From assembly GCA_002897115.2 (NCBI GenBank), contig BCIH01000004.1, positions 433,329 through 497,328 on the forward strand: a DNA stretch of 64,000 nt. Direction: 5' to 3'. Below, in pieces: positions 31,011 through 43,038 of this stretch. The notes under the pieces were generated by a model. The model had not been told where the DNA came from. It was given only the letters and a program-made list of their open reading frames with translations, and did no database searches. Each line of letters starts with the position of its first letter. The stretch's first letter is position 1. Made by a program: the position numbers and the translations under genes. Source of the stretch: Prototheca cutis (lineage: Eukaryota; Chlorophyta; Trebouxiophyceae; Chlorellales; Chlorellaceae).

Positions 31011-32441
31011 ATGTGTACTGGAGAGCTGGGAGCCGTGAATGGTGCTTGCATGGCGTGCACAAGCTCCCTGGATGATGGTGCCGGGATCTCGGGCCGGCAG
31101 TGCCGGGCCCCTTCCCTGCCTGTCGACGTGTGGTTTCGCATCGTGTGCTTGGCCTACCCGGACCTCGTGTTTCCAATGAAGGACCTGGTGCGATATTATC
31201 TGGTGTGCAAGCAGCTGCGGCTAGCCACACTGGCATTCCCGATCGATCTATCGGTTAAGTCAGCCAAGGACATGGAGTGGGCCAAGGGCGTGGCGCGCAC
31301 CTTGCCATGCAAGAGCATCATGTTCCGCAAGAATCTGGATGGAGAGGCCATCTTGCGGGACCCTGTCTTTATGAAGCTGTCCGGGCCAGTCCTGGAGAGA
31401 CTAAAGGCTGAAGTCACCTGTACTGGCGTGCTAGCCAATTACCCAGGCCTGCAATTGGTATACCTCCAGCCGGGACCCATCGAGCGTCTGTACCCCAACA
31501 TTCTCGAGGGTCTGCAGTCCCTTCGGTGCCTGACACTGGGGCAGTTTCCCGAGATGGACCTCGCAAATCTGCCAATCCAGTCACTGCCCTGCCTCGAGGT
31601 ATCCAGGCGAGCCGGGGGGGTTGGCAATCGGGACGAGCACCTTGGCAATGGAACGACCTTCCCAGTCAATGGGGCGACCTTCCCAGCCGGAATCTCCCCA
31701 GACCCCCCGCCTCCCCCCAACCAACCCCCCTCACACAGGAGATCCATGTGGAGCCGAGGCCACTGGCACTGCTCAGCCATTTCACACTCAACCTGCCTCC
31801 TGCACTCAAGCTGGCGCGCTTCAAGGTGCATGGCAGCTTCCGGGCCATCACCAGCCAAGCCTCCGCGCCGGTTATCCGCTGTACTCTGAACCAACTGGTG
31901 TCTCAGATCGGGCACAGCTGTTTGGAGGGACGCAGCATCCACATCCAATTGCCGGCTCGGCCGCCCGGCGCTGCCGCTCTCACAGCGAGAGACTTTGTCG
32001 GCATGCTACTCGAGGAAGGCAGCATATGGACAAAGTGTGTTCTTGGCCCTGAAAGATCGTGGGAGTTGACATGTGCCCTCGGGGATGCGGGGGCATGAGA
32101 TCATTGATACTGGCAGATGTGTGCCGTGAATGTGCCGGAGGTTAACCCCCTTTCAACCCCCACACTCCTCCCCCTTCACCCAAAACAACAGACTCGAGCT
32201 CAAGCCACTGGACAACCGCATATGGTTGCATCCAGATGGTGCCTTGGACGCGACCGTGCTATCCACGGACGACATTGTTGCAGCCATGCAGGCTCATTGT
32301 TTTGACATTGAAACCACGTTGAGCTGGGACCGGTCAGGCATCTTCTCCTGCCCCTGTCTGAGCCTGAAACGCGACGGCACAACTGATGACGAGGCAGAGT
32401 ACTTTTCGACGTTCTTTGAAGGATTTCGATGGGCTTTATGA
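31011..32441 (+). CDS. F-box-like protein
   Basis: Three exons in phase (31011-31598, 31739-32034, 32192-32441) give 377 aa. Residues about 38-75 (LPVDVWFRIVCLAYPDLV, then DLVRYYLVCKQLRLATL) have the L-P-x-D…V-C-K pattern of an F-box. The following residues contain several irregular leucine-rich segments (LQLVYLQPGPIERLYPNILE, LQSLRCLTLGQFPEMDLA). Such proteins usually serve as substrate receptors of SCF ubiquitin ligases. No specific subfamily is recognised, and the C-terminal third (with FFEGFRWAL at the end) is unfamiliar. The transposon cluster begins about 90 bp after the stop. Confidence 0.7.
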
Positions 32442-32787
32442 TGTCCAAGAAAAAGTGTTCTTGTTGTAGCCAACGCTTCCTGTTGATTCTGCATGATTTG
32501 AAACCCTGGCCCTGTCAGCCCACTGGACAACATATCGTGCTGGGCAAAAGTTATGCAACCAGCTCAGCCAGCAACAGCGTCACATCACCCCGGGGGTTGC
32601 TGGGGATCACTGATGGCTGTGAATTGTCGCCCCCCACAGGGCAAGAGGAAGGTGGACGACTACCTCAATGGTGGACCACCTCCGGGGCTGCTTTCCCGTC
32701 CCGGGGCAAGGGAAGGAGCCCCGGGAGTTCCGATCCCCAGTTGGGAAGGCTATGACCCCCCAGGATGGATGGATGGATGGATGCTCA

Positions 32788-33006
32788 TCAGCACTGCGGC
32801 GCTGGGCGCTGGAAGCGCAGAGGCCGCTGGCCGGTCTTCCGCAGGCTCTGCACGATGTGCCTCATGTTCAGACACGCCATCGAGTCTCTGTTCCAGAGGC
32901 AATGCTCGCCTTTCGGGGGGCGGCACTTCTCGTTGGTGCAGCNCAGCAGCCCGTGGCACACCACCGTGGGCGGCTGCTCCCTGTAGTGCAGGTATGGGTT
33001 GGGCAC
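32788..33006 (-). pseudogene. Fanzor/TnpB-like C-terminal fragment, second copy
   Basis: The minus strand reads VVCHGLL, an ambiguous codon, CTNEKCRPPKGE and LWNRDSMACLNMRHI, ending GQRPLRFQ. It is a close relative of the fragment at 14679-15095. The conserved HGLL-C-TNxxC and WNRD…LNM residues in two independently decayed copies identify the constrained positions. Confidence 0.45.
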
Positions 33007-33164
33007 TCGGCGGTGCTGCCAAGAGGAATCTAACCCATTCTCTGAGCGACGCGGCTAGGGAATGTGGTGAAACGAGCATTTTGACTGGGAACTATGCCCT
33101 TGCTGTGCAGGTGGGAGTCTTGTCACAAATCTCAAACAAGGGGGTCAATCTTCTGCTGTTACTG

Positions 33165-33535
33165 TACCGTGCAGGGCAAAAAATGATGAATCCCCCTTTG
33201 AGATTCGTCAGAAGACTCCCACCTGCACAGCAAGGGCATGTTTTTCAAACAAGATGCCTGTTTGCCCACATTCCCTTGCCACGCCGCTCAGAGAATGGGT
33301 TGGGTTCCTTTTTGAAAGGCAGGGCAGGTCGTGCAAGGAGGTTTTAGAAAGTCCTGGACATTGACCCTGACACGGCAATTGTCACACCTTGGTGGTCCAT
33401 CATTGAGGTGGTCCACCTTCCTCTTGCCCTGTGGGGGGTGACAATTCACAGCCATCAGTGATGCCCAGCAACCCCCGGGGTGATGTGACGCTGTTGCTGG
33501 CTGAGCTGGTTGCACTATTTTTGCCCTGCATGGTA
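33165..33535 (-). mobile_element. C2: 371-bp MITE-like internally deleted element
   Basis: It starts TACCGTGCAGGGCAAAAAAT at 33165 and ends with the complement (ATTTTTGCCCTGCATGGTA) at 33535. Both termini of the family are thus present in a 371-bp unit with no coding capacity. It lies in reverse orientation next to, or inserted into, the right end of C1. Confidence 0.65.
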
Positions 33536-33999
33536 GACTGTGGAAGGATGCCATGCCCTGGCTTGCACTTGCTGTGCTCATTGCCCTCCCTCCACCACGA
33601 AAGCAGCAAGCGTTCCTTGAGAACAGCTGCGGACACAACCGAGGATCTTACATTCTCAAGCAGGGGAGGTGCACGTGTGCGTGTCTCCAAGGATTGCGTA
33701 ATCGTCAATGTACGAGAAAGGGACCCCGGCCGATGGCTGTCTCCGGGCACCTGATACCCATGGTGTCACCAGGGATGCAACATCCACCCTCACCGCCTGG
33801 CAAGCCACCGTGGTGCCTTCATGCCGCCGCACGTCAGTGGTTCGGACGATGGCAACGTTGTCAGTCAGAGTGTTTTTGTCTTGTCTGTGTGGGGAACTGG
33901 GACTAAAGATATCGGGCTGCAGCCGGGCGAGCAGCACCAGCGATGCACGTCGAATTCCTCATTGCCATGGACTATCTCGCGCATGTTGGACCATTCGTC
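33536..33999. other. Intergenic region, no gene supported
   Basis: This lies between the transposon cluster and the stop of the SET2-like gene. No open frame with domain or splice support was found. Confidence 0.45.
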
Positions 34000-36900
34000 T
34001 CAGGCCACGACAGCTCCAGTCCTCAGTGCGGCCAGGCGGTGGATGGAGTCGCGGACGTACTCCTTGATGCGAACGTCCACCTTTTCGCGTTCGATGGCCT
34101 TGAACAGGTGCATCCGTTGGCGTTCTGCATATGCCTCCTCCTCCTTTTCCACAATCGCCTGGCTAAACTTGCCATGCAACTGCACACACGGAAAGGGGGG
34201 TGTTGGGAGAAGGGAGTGGGACGAAAAGGAAAGCACGGGACTGCACCGTTGACAGGTGCTTCACACGCCAGGGTTGGTCACACTCACCCCCCCATCCCTC
34301 CCAGGAACAACTCTCACCACCGCCACAAGAAATGAACAAACTCGGAAAACACTCCATCCCGGATACATTACTGCTCCAAACAAGGCACATCGTATGACCA
34401 CATACCTTGCAGGCGGTGCCAAAACTGAGGCGGTTGGGGTGACCTGGCTGCATGTACTTGCCGAGGCGACAGGCCACGACCCCAGCGACGTAGGCACGGA
34501 AATCGGCATCAGGTTCGTCCCAGGACTGCACGCTGCGCTTGGGCATGCCTGATGAGAAGAAATCACGGGGCAGCTGCAGCTGGGTGTCGCCCGGGGGTGG
34601 TACTCCAGTGCTAGCGTCCTGCTTCCACACTGGCACCTGATCCACCGGCGGCAGCGGTGGCGGCGGGAGGTTGCCGTCCTGGTCCAAAGGCACCGGCGGC
34701 TGCTGTTGCTGTTGCCGTTGGGGATCCGGAGCCCCATGCCCGGGGTGCGGCTGGCTGGGGTGCTCTGCACCCAAACCAAAATCGCTACTCACAACAGCCC
34801 CTCTGCTGCCGTCAGCAGCTTGGTCCCAGCGACTACGCTTGCGGGCAGTCCACGGGTTGCCGCCATTGAGCCCGGCAGACGTGCGACCTTCGTCCTGGCT
34901 CGGACGTGGCACCGGCACCGTCATTCCTGCTGGAATGTATGTCGTCAAAGGCTGGGCGCCCTGGAAACCGCGGCCTCCTGTGCCCAGCTCAAGCCCGGGC
35001 ACCACGCCGCCGCCGGCACTCCAGGACCCACTCCGGTCGGCCGACACTCCGGCCGGCCCCGGATGCTGGAGGGGACTGTCGTGCGAGCCGCCGAGCAGCG
35101 AGGGCGTGGACCCCGAACTTCGCAGCGGCCAGTACGCCGTGGAATGCTGCTGCGGACTGGCAAACCCGTGGCCGGGATCAGCCGTGCCCGCTGGCTGTGC
35201 GGTAGTTGGCGATGCAAACGGGCCCCCGGCCTGTGAGGTCCGGGGGCCCACTGACACCGGCAACGGGCCCGACCCCCGCCGGCGCCATCCTGGCCCGCCG
35301 CTGCCGTCCCGCAGCGGTGAGCCGTAAATGCCACCCGTCGGGGCGACCGCCGCAAGCTCGGGAAACCGGGAAGCCCAGCCTGGGTGGCGGCGGGCAGCCC
35401 AGTCGTTACCAGCACCACTGCCGCCGTTCCACAAGCCGCCGCCAGCGCCCCCGCTAGCAGTATCACCACTTCCGCTGCCACCACCAGAACCCAGAGGAAA
35501 GAAGCGGTCGAGAAGCCCGAGTGCGAGGGAGCGAACCTCTCGTGCGGCATGCTGGGTGAGCCGTCTCAGCGCATCAACTAGAGATCCGTGCGCCGAGCGG
35601 GTGGCCACCAGGTCTGCCGGGTTCACGGGCAAGTCGCCCAGCGTGCGCAGCGCCTTGGCGGTGATCACCGCAGCGGGGCCACGCTGCGCGCCCCGAGCCG
35701 CCGCGCCCCGGCCGCCGCCGCCCATCACGCCCAGCAGCCGACCCAGGACGCCGCAGCGCAGCAGCTGCTGTCGCGTCGAGCTCGCACTGCTCCTCAGCAC
35801 AACTTCGAGGAGTAGCGACAGGTCAGCCAGCCGCGCACGCTGACGCAGCGTCAGCGCATCATCGGCTGTGGAGTCTGCTCCCCCCAAGCCCGGAGCATCG
35901 CTGCGAAAGGCGGCGCCGTCCGGGCCCTGGCGGTCGATCGTCGCACCAGCAAACGCTCCCGTGCCTGCCGACACAGCAGCGCCACCAGCACTGCCAACAG
36001 CGACTCCGCGCCTCTTGGTCGTGTCGCCGACATCGCAGAGATTGAACAGACGAAGGAGACGGACGACGCTGTCCTGCGTGGCATCCCGCAACCTCCCCGT
36101 CCGCTCATTGACCAAGTCATCCAGCCGCCGAGAAACCTCCGACCGCCGTGCTGCCGCCGCGGAGACAGCCGACGATGGCTGTGCTGACGCTGAGGCGGTC
36201 TTGTCCGCTGCTGACTCGCGTCGAGCCCTACGAGCTGAGTCGGCGGCCAGGGATGATGCGGCAGTGGACAGTGCCAGCCCCGACCCCCCCACTCCGCGGC
36301 CTACGCTTCGTGCACTGGAGCCGGGGGTCTCAGATCCACCGGGCGTCTCAGAGATGGGGCTGCTGGACCGGGGACTGACATCGCTGGCGCCCACCCGCCG
36401 GCGGAGCCCAGCATGATTGGGGTCGTTGGAAACCCCACTGCCCTCCTCATCGCCACTGGCAGCCCGTGCCGCGAGAGACGCTTGCGAGGCCTCCTCATCC
36501 CCGGCATGTCCAGCTGGCTGTACAACGTCAGCGTGCGCTTCCACCGCCAACAAGGACCCTCCGCCACCGTCGCAGGTGGCCACCGCGGCCTCCATGGCAC
36601 CGACATGTGCCTCGGAGCTCGATGACAGGCGGCTGCCGTCGTCCTCCGAGGTCGTCATGGTCGTCGCCGCACGAACGACACGGCTGCTGTCCTTTTGTCC
36701 CCGGCGCCGAGGTGCCACCCCCGCCGCAGCGGCGCTGCGAGCCTGCTTCGATGCAGCATGCTCCCCGAGCGATGTGCCTCCACCACTACCACCTTGCCGC
36801 CGCCGCTGCTGCTGCTGCTGCGTCAAGCGGTCCAGCCTGTGAGGTCGTCGTGCGATCGGGCAGATGTTGAGCCACGGTAGCGCTGGGTGTGCCACAAGGA

Positions 36901-37401
36901 AATGCAGAGGGGTTGCATTGTCTTCTACGCCATGTCCTCCTATCACGCCACCCGCCTGCAGGCATTTTCTGAGGCACCAACTGCCTCCCTCCCATCCAAA
37001 CCCTACACCTCCTCCCCCCGAATAACTGACAGTTTGCGTTCTGAGGGCGTGAGCCCCGCATCGGCGCTGGGTGCCAGGCCCACGATGCGGTCGAGCAGGC
37101 GGTCCAGCGCTGCGTCGCGCCGCCTCTCGGTGACCATGATGGGTGCGGGCTCGTCCTCGGATAGGGTCGACAGCAGCGCCTCTGGGGCGGGCCGCCGGGC
37201 ACCGGCCTCCTGCCCGCCGCCAATCACACCTCGACAGTTGGCAGAGCCACACAGACATGCGATCGGCTGGGAAGTTTTGGAGTGGAGTTTTGGTGGGTGA
37301 GGGAGGTTATTATCAGTGGTATGCCTCTGGAGCGAGCACACTGCCTTCCGTGAGTGTCGATAACAGAGGTGGCAACTCATAGGTCGTCCTCCCAGAACAC
37401 G

Positions 37402-37491
<90 letters not shown>

Positions 37492-39230
37492 ATGACTCAT
37501 CACCAACACACCCATGACTACTCCATCTCACAATCCAGAACAACAGCATCACAAACCTTGTCGCCATATCGCTCAAAGTTGTAGTCAAACGTGAGCTCGC
37601 CACCTGGCGGCACGTCCTTGATAGCAAACAGGCCTATAGCCAACTCCCCCGCCACCAGCCATTTTTGCGTCTCGCAGTTTGGGTCGCAGGAGTGGTTGAT
37701 GAACCGGCCCTGGCAGCCCTGTTGTTTGTGGGTTGTCGGCGTATTTTGTGGGATTGCGTAGTCATCACCTCATCTCCTCGGGGGAAGACAGATGCGCGGG
37801 CAAACCCTAAGACACAAGCACCCACAGGAACAGCGCACCCTTCGGCATGCGTCGATGACCTCGCCGTTGCCGATGTTCATAAAGTAGTAGTGTCGCTGCC
37901 CGACGGCGGCATAGTGCTCCTTCCGCCGCGCATACTCCTCTTCCTCCAGCACCTCGCCGACGTACTCTACGATGAACTGGCCCGCACGCACGCCGTCGCG
38001 GGCAAACAGGCCATAGCCCTTGGCACCCGCAGGCCGCACGTCCAGGGCCGCATACTCCCGCCGCGTGAACTGCTGGTTGCAGCACCTCGAACCCGATGGG
38101 CAGTACTCCTATGTTGTGTTGTGGGTGTAGGGTGTGGGGACAGGACTTGTGCTGGTGGGTTCAAATGGATTGAGCAGATGGGTGTGCCACGTCTGCAGCA
38201 TGCTTGCAGGGACCCAGCCAGCCAGGCCATCTCCCCGTAAACATCATGCCCATCGCAGGACATTCCTTGTAAAGGGGAGGACAAACCGTCGCCAGAAATC
38301 CCACGCACGTACCGTGACACACTCGATGTTGAGCATGCGATTGAGGCAGGCTTCGCCGCAGCCAGAGGGCGTGGGGTCAGAGGGCCACAGATGCTTGCAC
38401 TGGCAGATCATGATGTCATCTTCTTCCTGTACCCGCCGCGCACGGTGCGTGTAAATGTTCTCGCCAATCAACTGCCAGACGGGAGGGTTGCGGGGGGGGA
38501 CTTTGACTGGCGTCGTCCCCGGTGACAGCGGTGTCGCCGCATCCTGTGGAAACGGGTGTGGTGCAGGGATGTGTCGGTCGCTGTGGGCTGCCTCGTTCAT
38601 GGGGTGGGCCACTGCCGGAGGAACTCACACAATCAGCTGCATGCATGCGAGAATGGTGCTCGACATGTGAAGCACCGGCAGTGCGATGGACGGCAGGTGA
38701 ACAAGGCAAAACAATGCTGCCTGCACAGGTGGCAGGCACCAGCGGCAGACTGTGTCGGGCGCTGTGCAGCAAGGACCGCCCCGCCACCATACTTCCCCTG
38801 GCTGCTCCATCCGCAACAGCATCCGACACAAACAAACACTGCCCCTGCACAGCCCCCCATCCACCGCGCACCTCGGCTTCAGCTGCGGCGTCAATGTCTG
38901 CATCCGACAGCTCTTGCGGGATGGAGCATGCGTTATAGGGTCCCACGTTGTCCTCGCAGTACCTGCGCAGTAGTGGGGCACGCAGGGGCATGGAATGCAC
39001 AGATCACGCGCACGACGCGACAGGAGCTGCGCAGCCCCGGCAATGGCAGACTACAGCTGGCACCGGACTCCTGCACACCATGGCGTGTCCTCGTCCAGCT
39101 TCTCCGCAAGCGAGGCGGCAATCCGCCTCCATTTCTGGCATCTGTCACACTGCACCCATGAATCTTCCACCAGGACAGGCGCCTGTGCAGGAGGGGCCTT
39201 GGGAGCCAGCTCCGCAAGTTCCTGAGCCAT
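34000..39230 (-). CDS. SET2/SDG8-type H3K36 methyltransferase with CW and SRI domains
   Basis: Eight exons in phase (39079-39230, 38872-38962, 38313-38543, 37839-38108, 37557-37718, 37031-37266, 34406-36836, 34000-34179) give 1250 aa. Residues 25-63 form a CW zinc finger ([12 protein letters not shown], Cys 28, 31, 53, 63). An AWS region follows ([20 protein letters not shown]), then SET ([40 protein letters not shown]) and post-SET ([14 protein letters not shown]). A central helical region ([23 protein letters not shown]) recalls the TFIIS-N-like part of SETD2. A Pro/Gly/Ser-rich stretch leads to a C-terminal SRI-like bundle ending [20 protein letters not shown], which in SETD2 binds phosphorylated Pol II CTD. 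An in-frame stop lies upstream of the chosen start. Confidence 0.93.
37403..37485. repeat. (AC)n in SET2-like intron
   Basis: Sense strand of the gene reads (GT)n, about 70 nt downstream of the donor at 37556, in the intron between SET and post-SET exons. Confidence 0.95.
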
Positions 39231-39666
39231 CGCGGACTACAAACAGTCCAGCGGGACACCGGACAGTTCCCGTCTGCGAATCAACATCCCGATTCTTGTC
39301 TACATATTAAATTCAATAATTGACAACCTCAAAATCGACAGGATCCCTGTGCGGTGGTGCCTCCTTGACACCCCCAGTTTTGAGTTCTGCCACGAACTCG
39401 AGCGAGAGGTGGTGGTGGGGGTCCCGGCAAGGTCCCGGGGATCACTCCGTGCTCGGCCCGAGGTGTTGTGGAAGGCGGGACTCCCTGGAGCAGTCCTCAT
39501 GCCGTCAAAGAAGCACCATGCAAAACCCATGGGTATTTCACAATTTGCATGAGCTTGACACCGGGTTTCTCACGAGACTCTAAGGGATTCCCAGACTGCA
39601 TATTGCACGCTGTCTCACTTGCACTCGCGCGGCCCGCCGACGAGAGCCCTGGGCGTTGCTGCGGCC
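39231..39666. promoter_or_regulatory. Divergent intergenic region
   Basis: About 436 bp separate the SET2-like gene and the transporter. An AT-rich patch (ATATTAAATTCAATAATT) at 39305 stands out in otherwise GC-rich DNA and may be part of a promoter, but it is not a canonical element. Confidence 0.45.
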
Positions 39667-42236
39667 ATGAGCCCACCCCTGCCCGTTCATGGGCCCGGGG
39701 TGGAGAGCACCGGGCGGGCCATGCGGTCTGTGCTGATCACCCTCACGCTCGGCATGCTGGGAAGGTGGGTTGCCGTGCCGGCGGCTCTTGGTTACGGAAG
39801 AGCTGGGCAGGGCACACACGCGTTGTCGGGCTAGGGCTCGGTTCCTGGGTGCGTGGCAGCTTGCCAGCATGCATGGCATGCCCACATGGAATGAAGATGC
39901 ATCACATGTCGCATGCATGCCCTTTTGTGCCGCGCAGCACAGTCTGCTGTGGAATAACCTTTTGAGGTTCCCCGTGGCTTCCCGCAGTTCGGTGTTGCCG
40001 CTGCCCTATGCCATCAGCCGGACGGGTGTGCTGCTTGGTGTGATTACGGCGGTGGTCGTGTCCTATGCCAATGCGCTGACGGGGACGCTGCTGGTGCAGG
40101 TTGCCACGGCCTGCAGCGCCAAGACCTACGAGTCCCTGGCCGAGAAGCTCGGTGGCCCAGGCTGGCGGGTGAGTAGGTTGGACGAGAAGGCTGTGTGGTG
40201 TTCTTTCTTCCGCATGGGTACATTGTACATTGTGAGGGCAGTCGGCGTCCATTCAGAGCGAACGTTCCCCCCAGGAGTACCCCCCTCCCCTCCCAAGTCC
40301 TGCACAGAGGTTTACCCAGTGCTGGCTGGTGCTGCTGCTGTTTGGCACGCTGTGTGGCGACTTTGCGCTGATTGCCGACACGGGCAAGCTGGCCGTGGGC
40401 CGGACGCTGGGCGCCGCCGCGCCTGCCTGGCTGGTCAACGATGACGGCCGCCTGGTCATGGCGGTGCTGGCCCTGGGCCTCGTCCTGCCCCTGTCCTGCA
40501 TGCGCCACATCCGCAAGGTCGGTTGGGAGTTGGTGTGTGTGGATTGGCTCGACTCGTGCTTGTGAGGGGGGAGCGCCCGAGTTTGCGAATTGGCACAGCA
40601 AGCAAACTCTCTTTAAAAAATCACACAGTTGGAGCAGGCGGCGCTTGTGGGTGTGGGACTGGTAGTTCTGTTGATTGTCGTTATCGTTCGGAACGCGTTT
40701 GACGCCGGGTTCCCTGGGGTGACGAGCGGTGAGGTGCCACTGGTCGAGCTGCGGCTGAGCGCAGACCTGCCCGAAGCCGTGGGCGTCCTGTCCTTTGCCT
40801 TTTACCTGCACCCCATGCTCCTGCCGCTGCTGGCAGAGATGCCGGCCGGCGCGGCGGGAGCGGCGCTGACTTCCCGCGCCACGCGCATCGTCACCTGCGG
40901 CATCGGCGTGGCCGTCTACATCGTCATTGGCGTGTTTGGGGCGGCGACCTATGGCGCCAAGACGCAGGGCGACGTCCTGCTGAATAGGCTGCTGCCAGGG
41001 CGCTGGGACGGGGCCTTTGATGCCGCCATGGCCGTGTACCTGTCGCTCTCCGTCGTTCCCATTGCCCTCACCCTCCGTCTCCAGCTCGACGCGTACGTAG
41101 ACTGGATTTGATTTATTTTATTTTGCGTTGTTGGGAAGGGATGGGGGATCTGAATGTGGGTTTTTTTTTAAAAATTTCTTAGGTTGTGTGCATGGAGGTC
41201 GGTTTGCGTATGCGTTGGCGCCGCGGGGGCTCCACCCGTAAACCTTCCCTGCTCAACTGGCCCAATCCATAAGTATCAAATAAGCAGCACTCTCTTTCTC
41301 ATACAGGCTGATCCTGGGGCACGGCATGCGGCCTTCCCGTCGGCACATCAACACTGTGGTCTCGCTGGTCGTGCTCAGCGCGTTGGCCGTCGCGCTGTGC
41401 TTCCCAACCTATGCCGAGAAGATGTTTGCCGGTACGGCAGTGGTACTGGGTGGGGGGTTGGGTGGGTGGGTGTGTAGGGGGGGGGGTTGCTGATACCTTC
41501 GCTCGTGCGCATCACACATCTGCATGCATGGTCATGTAGGGTCACCGCCACCACCACCCATACACGCATGCATGCAGTGACGGGAGCGTCGGCTGTGTGC
41601 GTTGTGTGCTATGTGCTGCCCATTTTGTTCCACCTGCGGCTCTTCTTCCGGCAGACACCGGTGGCCACGGTGACATCTCCGTTTGCGGCGATGGCCGGGC
41701 CGGTAGACGAGGAGTGCCAGCCGCTGCTCAACAACTCGCATCACGGGGCCCCCGCTCCGCTGCCAATTCCAGTTGGAGGTGACAGCCCTGCATCGCCGCC
41801 GGCCCAGCCCGACGACAACGCATCCACCGACGCCACAGCCCGCGTCGAATCTTTGGCCGTCTGGGGCGACTCACCACCGGCCAGCAGCCCAGACGGCGTC
41901 GTGGCGACAGCGCCGGCTGTGACAGGGCCAAGGCGTGCCATCCCCGGGGCCAGCAGCATCGGTTTGACCCCCTCGGTCAGCCTGGCGCACTGGGTCACGC
42001 GGGCGGGGGAGGAGGGCCTGCAGAAATCCCCGCGGGATACCGAGGCGACGGAGCATCCTGCGGGCAATGACGGGTCGGCCTACCCCAGCATGCACCAAGT
42101 CCTGGCCCGGCCCTGCTGGACCGGCCGAGCGGCGGGTCTGGCTGCCCATGTGGTCGCGCCCGTGGCCATCCTGGTGCTTGGCACCGTCACCAGCTCCCTG
42201 GGGCTCTACCTGGCCATGGCAAATCTTTTGCACTGA
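39667..42236 (+). CDS. AAAP/SLC38-type amino-acid transporter
   Basis: Six exons in phase (39667-39764, 39988-40168, 40308-40517, 40629-41092, 41307-41431, 41578-42236) give 578 aa. About eleven hydrophobic segments are visible. The first helix, LITLTLGMLG joined to SSVLPLPYAISRTGVLLG, is the classic G-x-G/S-x-L-x-x-P-Y-A substrate-binding start of the amino acid/auxin permease family. A hydrophilic, Pro/Ser-rich segment of about 140 residues separates the penultimate from the last membrane helix (AAHVVAPVAILVLGTVTSSL). Substrate and location (plasma membrane or vacuole) are unknown. An in-frame Met 16 codons upstream (39619) is an alternative start. Confidence 0.88.
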
Positions 42237-43038
42237 GCATTTGATTTGACCAAGTTGTTGGGGTGGGTGGGCGGTGGGTGGTCTGTATTCACGAGAGTGC
42301 TATTCGTGACCCAGGCCGCAGTTTCCTCGGCGACGGAAGGCACGCCGCCGCATTGCTGGGTCTCATTCGCAGCACGTAGCCAACCCCCCTCCCCCCCGCC
42401 CCTTTTTGCACCGACCTATCAGCAGAATGCCAACCCATCTTGAGTGTCTGTCCGTCCCAGAACTGTGAGTCCATGGTGCCGTGCACAAAGACCAACTCAC
42501 CACACACCATCGTCATCATTCCTCTTGCGTATCAACTTGTCCCCGTTGCATTGGTTGCTCCCTCGACCCAATCCGGACCTGGCCTCTTCTGACAAAGGCG
42601 GCGGCGGCGGCAGCCTCCCGGCCCCCGCCACGCCACCTGAGCTGGAACCGTGACGCGTGCTCTCTTGGACACATCTTGCTGACATGCTTGGTCTCTGCCA
42701 TGCTCCAGGCTGTTTTTTTGAAATGCCAGATGTTGTAGTCGCACAAGATTAAGCTGTCCAGGACGGCATGGCAGGCAGACTGGCTGGGGTTGCCGGGCTG
42801 TGCTGACGTCATGTGTTTCGCGCAGGGTCTGCCCCACACGCCAAGGGACTTCCACCCATCGCCCTCCAGATGATGCATCCATCATCTGGATGCGTTATGT
42901 TTTGACATCTCATGATTGATCAGGCAAGCACGGCGCGATCGTTTGGGTCCGAGGCCGAAAAGAGTAATCTTGTTTAAAGGAAGCTGGCGGGAGTAGTGCC
43001 CCAGCTGGCAAAGAACGAGCCGGGATGTGCGAAGCGTC
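42237..43038. other. Intergenic region
   Basis: About 800 bp between the transporter stop and the tentative thioredoxin start. Open frames here lack domains and splice support. It holds the 3' UTR of the transporter and probably the promoter of the next gene. Confidence 0.45.

Larger units (their letters stand above)
32533..33535. mobile_element. Rearranged transposon copies C1/C2 in inverted orientation
   Basis: C1 begins at 32533 (TATCGTGCTGGGCAAAAG, a variant terminus) and runs rightward as in copy B, including the Fanzor-like fragment at 32788-33006. C2 runs in the opposite direction from 33165 to 33535. The arms 32545-32690 and 33385-33525 are inverted copies of each other, and so are 33027-33130 and 33200-33310. 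An ambiguous base lies at 32943. Confidence 0.75.

Noticed and set aside
34163..37258. 1031-codon minus-strand frame as an independent gene
   Set aside because: It is the large seventh exon of the SET2-like gene with intron read-through at both ends.
9803..37485. CRISPR-like regularly spaced repeats
   Set aside because: The repeats are dinucleotide microsatellites and dispersed transposon copies, with no repeat-spacer structure; the genome is eukaryotic.
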